Source of the DNA: CAZSXS01 sp964611385
Lineage (GTDB): Bacteria; Bacillota; Clostridia; Lachnospirales; CAYPQA01
NCBI GenBank assembly: GCA_964611385.1
Contig: CAZSXS010000117.1
Span: 1 to 8,138, forward strand
DNA length: 8,138 nt
Direction of reading: 5' to 3'
The notes beneath the pieces are model-generated. The model was not told the origin of the DNA and made no database searches. It worked only from the letters and a program-made list of their open reading frames with translations. Within the stretch, counting starts at the first letter, position 1, and each line of letters starts with the position of its first letter. Shown here piece by piece: positions 6,312 through 8,138 of the stretch. Made by a program: the position numbers and the translations under genes.

Positions 6312-7277
6312 TTGTGCGCGTTCACAGCACAGCATAGCTTCGTTTTGATACTGATATCGTTTGAGAGTATAGAAAAATCCTTTAACGATTTAAAGCCGCT
6401 CCTTGGCTTGCTCTCAACAGGCTATTACATGCTTTCTGAGAAAGACATACTTCCCACTGATGGAAATGGAAATTTCTTTTGGAACATTAGCAACACGCCA
6501 AGACTGAACAGAGCGACTGCCCCTGTTTATGATAGCAGAAGTCTCTATTGGAGCCATGTGACGACAAAATACCTTTTGCCAACGCAATCACCAAGATTAT
6601 ACAACCCAGAACGAGTCGCTCATTATTTGAACAACGATACGGTTCGGTCTATCGCTTATGCACTGCCGTTCGGGTATCTGTGTGCCTTAATTGACGGCCA
6701 TCATAAAGCATGTGCTGCTGCCTTCCAGAAAAAGCCTGTGAAAACGCTAGTGATTGAACCGCCAATGGGATTATCTTGTCCCCATGAAACAAACGGTATG
6801 AAAGGATTCCTATATTTTTCTGAGGGCAAAGTATATGAGGACGAATTGAGAGAAGATTTTAAAAAAGTTGAACAATCTTTTGCTTCTGGCGTGCGTTTGA
6901 CAGATCAAGAAACGGCTCTATATTTGTCAAACATTAACAGTGAATTCGATAACGTTTCTTGGCCTGCTGATTTGTTGGACACTGCAAAGCTCTATTATGA
7001 CGTTTATACGCATGCGTGTATTGAATGGGTTGGCAACTTGTCCGATGAAAGGATAGGTAGGATACTTCGAAAAGAGGAGGTGCTTGATGATGTTGAACTA
7101 ATACATATTGCTAGTGCCCTTTACGGTTTGAATAATCCACGCTTCACTGAATTTGCCATTTTCCTTGGACGTGCCGTTAAGTTTTTTGGTTCATTCTTAT
7201 TACTTCCCAACTCCATTAAAAAAAAGCAGACATTTTTATTTTGTCTGCTTTTTTTATGTGCTTATACCCAAACTTGA
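6312..7277 (+). CDS. Hypothetical protein with ParB/sulfiredoxin-like DGHHK motif, probably degenerate
   Basis: A 321-residue frame. The segment from about residue 60 to 150 is the best preserved and includes LIDGHHKACAAAF around 126-138 followed by KTLVIEP. This recalls the (D/G)GxHR-AA motif of ParB/Srx-fold domains, where the motif binds nucleotide. The rest, a mixed helical region to about 285, is not recognised. The only start near the 5' end is a TTG without a ribosome binding site, and an in-frame stop lies 6 bases upstream (6306-6308). At the 3' end the frame runs through a terminator hairpin (7218-7255), and its last 30 or so residues are low-complexity hydrophobic sequence. I infer that the 5' end is missing and that a frameshift near 7150-7200 removed the true stop; a TAA lies in another frame at about 7177-7180. 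Transfer and decay are plausible. Function unknown. Confidence 0.55.
   Translation: MCAFTAQHSFVLILISFESIEKSFNDLKPLLGLLSTGYYMLSEKDILPTDGNGNFFWNISNTPRLNRATAPVYDSRSLYWSHVTTKYLLPTQSPRLYNPERVAHYLNNDTVRSIAYALPFGYLCALIDGHHKACAAAFQKKPVKTLVIEPPMGLSCPHETNGMKGFLYFSEGKVYEDELREDFKKVEQSFASGVRLTDQETALYLSNINSEFDNVSWPADLLDTAKLYYDVYTHACIEWVGNLSDERIGRILRKEEVLDDVELIHIASALYGLNNPRFTEFAIFLGRAVKFFGSFLLLPNSIKKKQTFLFCLLFLCAYTQT
7218..7255. terminator. Bidirectional terminator between convergent genes
   Basis: GCAGAC (7226-7231) pairs with GTCTGC (7243-7248), with eight A before and seven T after the stem; the A-run and T-run can lengthen it. It can stop the plus-strand gene to its left and the HD-domain gene arriving on the minus strand, whose stop codon is about 105 bases away. 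Confidence 0.85.
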
Positions 7278-7282
7278 GAGAG

Positions 7283-7307
7283 AACCTCAATGAGGTTAGC
7301 CTTTTTT
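7283..7307 (+). terminator. Weak second terminator-like hairpin
   Basis: AACCTC (7283-7288) and GAGGTT (7292-7297) form a 6-bp stem with an AAT loop. Four bases (AGCC) separate it from a run of six T at 7302-7307. The gap makes it weaker than the terminator at 7218-7255, and it may act as a backup on the plus strand. Confidence 0.4.
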
Positions 7308-7360
7308 CCGAATTGTCTACTTACAAGAGGGGATCTTTCATCACAATGAGAGAACTGACC

Positions 7361-7888
7361 TTACCAGCAACGATTGAATAGTCGGGAATCAATATTTCGC
7401 TTGTAAATCTGCCTACAAACTTCATAACAAGTACAATATTTATCCGATGCCGAAACAATATAAGACACCAGATACTTCGGAAATTTTTTAGACAAAGGCC
7501 ACATGTGATTTAAGATCGCGTCTTGTTCCACACAATTTAAGTCCGTGTTTTTCATAGCGTTTCTTAATGCAACGACCGGGTGCGCAAAAACGTGGCTCCC
7601 TTCAGGCTGTTTTTGACTACGCCAATCATATAAAAACAAATCATGGAGTAAGCCTGCACGAGCTGCTGATTTATAGTCGAGCTTCAACTTCTTGCAGATC
7701 AAAAAACCATAAAAAGCAACGTTTAAACTGTGTTCAAGTCTACTCGTATTCATATGCTGAGGAAATTCGGCAAGTCTTTTCACATCGTCTAGCTCCGCGA
7801 TTTCTTGGATAATATGGAAGAACTCCTGAAAATATTTCCTGTTTCGTGACGAGATATACAGACTGTCGTACACAATTTTTTCCATCAT
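7361..7888 (-). CDS. HD-domain metal-dependent phosphohydrolase
   Basis: A 175-residue soluble protein that is essentially one HD domain. The metal-binding pattern is His53 (LEHS), His82-Asp83 (LLHDLF), further histidines at His99/His103 and His128 (NHMWP), and the distal Asp149 (SASDKYC). This is the HD superfamily arrangement for hydrolysis of phosphate esters of nucleotides or similar small molecules; the substrate cannot be read from the sequence. The C-terminus is cysteine-rich (three Cys within YCTCYEVC). Two ATG codons are adjacent. AGGGAAG (7893-7899) is 4 bases before the first and 7 before the second, so the true start may be 7885. The gene stands alone, convergent with the DGHHK gene. 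I saw no clear promoter upstream. Confidence 0.85.
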   Translation of the reverse strand: MMEKIVYDSLYISSRNRKYFQEFFHIIQEIAELDDVKRLAEFPQHMNTSRLEHSLNVAFYGFLICKKLKLDYKSAARAGLLHDLFLYDWRSQKQPEGSHVFAHPVVALRNAMKNTDLNCVEQDAILNHMWPLSKKFPKYLVSYIVSASDKYCTCYEVCRQIYKRNIDSRLFNRCW

Positions 7889-8021
7889 TAATCTTCCCTA
7901 TCAGTTTATTTTTTTATTACAATGAACTCGTAAATCTCAATCTGCTGCTAGTTCTTTCTTCAAAGCATATGATAACTTATAAATATGAATAGAGTGTGAA
8001 CTAATGAAAGTTTATCTCCAG

Positions 8022-8060
8022 TTTATCTTTTGATGGTACAGTGTCTGCATAAAAGATAAA
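8022..8060. promoter_or_regulatory. 10-bp inverted repeat, possible operator
   Basis: TTTATCTTTT (8022-8031) and AAAAGATAAA (8051-8060) are exact reverse complements with 19 bases between. A third, direct half-site TTTATCT lies at 8011-8017. The repeat sits directly before GGGGAT and the ATG at 8072, where a regulator binding site or an RNA hairpin could control that gene. Confidence 0.35.
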
Positions 8061-8071
8061 GGGGATGCTTT

Positions 8072-8083
8072 ATGTTCAAAATA
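8072..8083 (+). pseudogene. Start of an interrupted gene
   Basis: AAAGGGGAT (8058-8066) is a fair ribosome binding site a few bases before the ATG at 8072. Only about four native codons (Met-Phe-Lys-Ile) appear before the sequence changes into a mobile-element end at about 8084. The frame stays open to the window edge, but that part is element sequence. I infer a gene split by the insertion. It is too short to identify, and the ATG could be chance. Confidence 0.3.
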
Positions 8084-8138
8084 GTGACGTACTCCCGCGG
8101 CTTAAAGAAGCGGGGGCTTCTCGTTCGAGCCGCCTACT
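8084..8138 (-). mobile_element. Right end of an IS200/IS605-type element (partial)
   Basis: Read on the minus strand, the sequence GAGAAGCCCCCGCTTCTTT (8105-8123) is followed by AAGCCGCGGGAGTACGTCAC, ending at 8084. This resembles the typical right end of IS605/IS1341-type elements: a subterminal hairpin (here CCCGC/GCGGG around a short loop) just inside a terminus ending in GTCAC without terminal inverted repeats. In such elements tnpB, whose 3' end overlaps the guide RNA, lies just upstream, so its 3' part would be expected beyond position 8138. Recognition is by pattern only, and the rest of the element is outside the window. Confidence 0.55.

Larger units (their letters stand above)
7889..8083. 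other. AT-rich intergenic stretch
   Basis: Upstream region of the minus-strand HD gene and of a plus-strand ATG at 8072. It holds the inverted repeat at 8022-8060, listed separately, and a further direct copy of its half-site (TTTATCT, 8011-8017). No clear -35/-10 pair was found for either direction. Confidence 0.4.

Overview
The window looks like chromosome from an anaerobic, endospore-forming Clostridia (Firmicutes). The main evidence is a full-length spoIVA, which encodes the morphogenetic ATPase of the spore coat. It is preceded by a small four-helix membrane protein of the TIGR04086 type, and both genes have strong AGGAGG-type ribosome binding sites. Base composition is moderate. Several intergenic hairpins are G/C-skewed and resemble repeat families seen in clostridial genomes. 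I cannot name the species.

Layout. Positions 1-430 hold no gene. They contain two copies of a roughly 100-bp hairpin-forming repeat in opposite orientation, with a strong bidirectional terminator between them. Positions 431-3279 (minus strand) are a two-gene unit of paralogous, membrane-anchored HtrA-type serine proteases with PDZ domains. The downstream copy has an unusual cytoplasmic N-terminal extension of about 150 residues containing a tandem 36-residue repeat. A long terminator hairpin at 3482-3555 separates this unit from spoIVA. Positions 3570-5461 (minus strand) are the TIGR04086-type gene followed 20 bases later by spoIVA, probably one sporulation transcript.

Positions 5462-6311 carry no convincing protein gene. 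They appear to hold a free-standing structured RNA: an extended -10 box at 5765-5773, several helices including a 9-bp long-range one, a 12-bp tandem triplicate, and a strong terminator at 6071-6112. A near-perfect 23-bp hairpin follows at 6216-6289. Positions 6312-7277 (plus strand) hold an ORF with a ParB/sulfiredoxin-like DGHHK motif. It lacks a ribosome binding site and reads through a terminator, so it is probably a decaying or truncated gene. A lone HD-domain hydrolase (7361-7888, minus strand) converges on it. The last 55 bases look like the right end of an IS200/IS605-type element, inserted a few codons after a well-formed ribosome binding site and ATG.

How it fits together. The left two thirds are conserved chromosomal functions: envelope protein quality control (HtrA) and spore coat assembly (SpoIVA). 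The right third, from about 5.5 kb, is accessory in character, with an RNA gene, hairpins, gene remnants and a mobile-element end. The structured RNA is the best candidate for something not explained by protein annotation. Its family (raiA is one possibility) could not be settled by eye.
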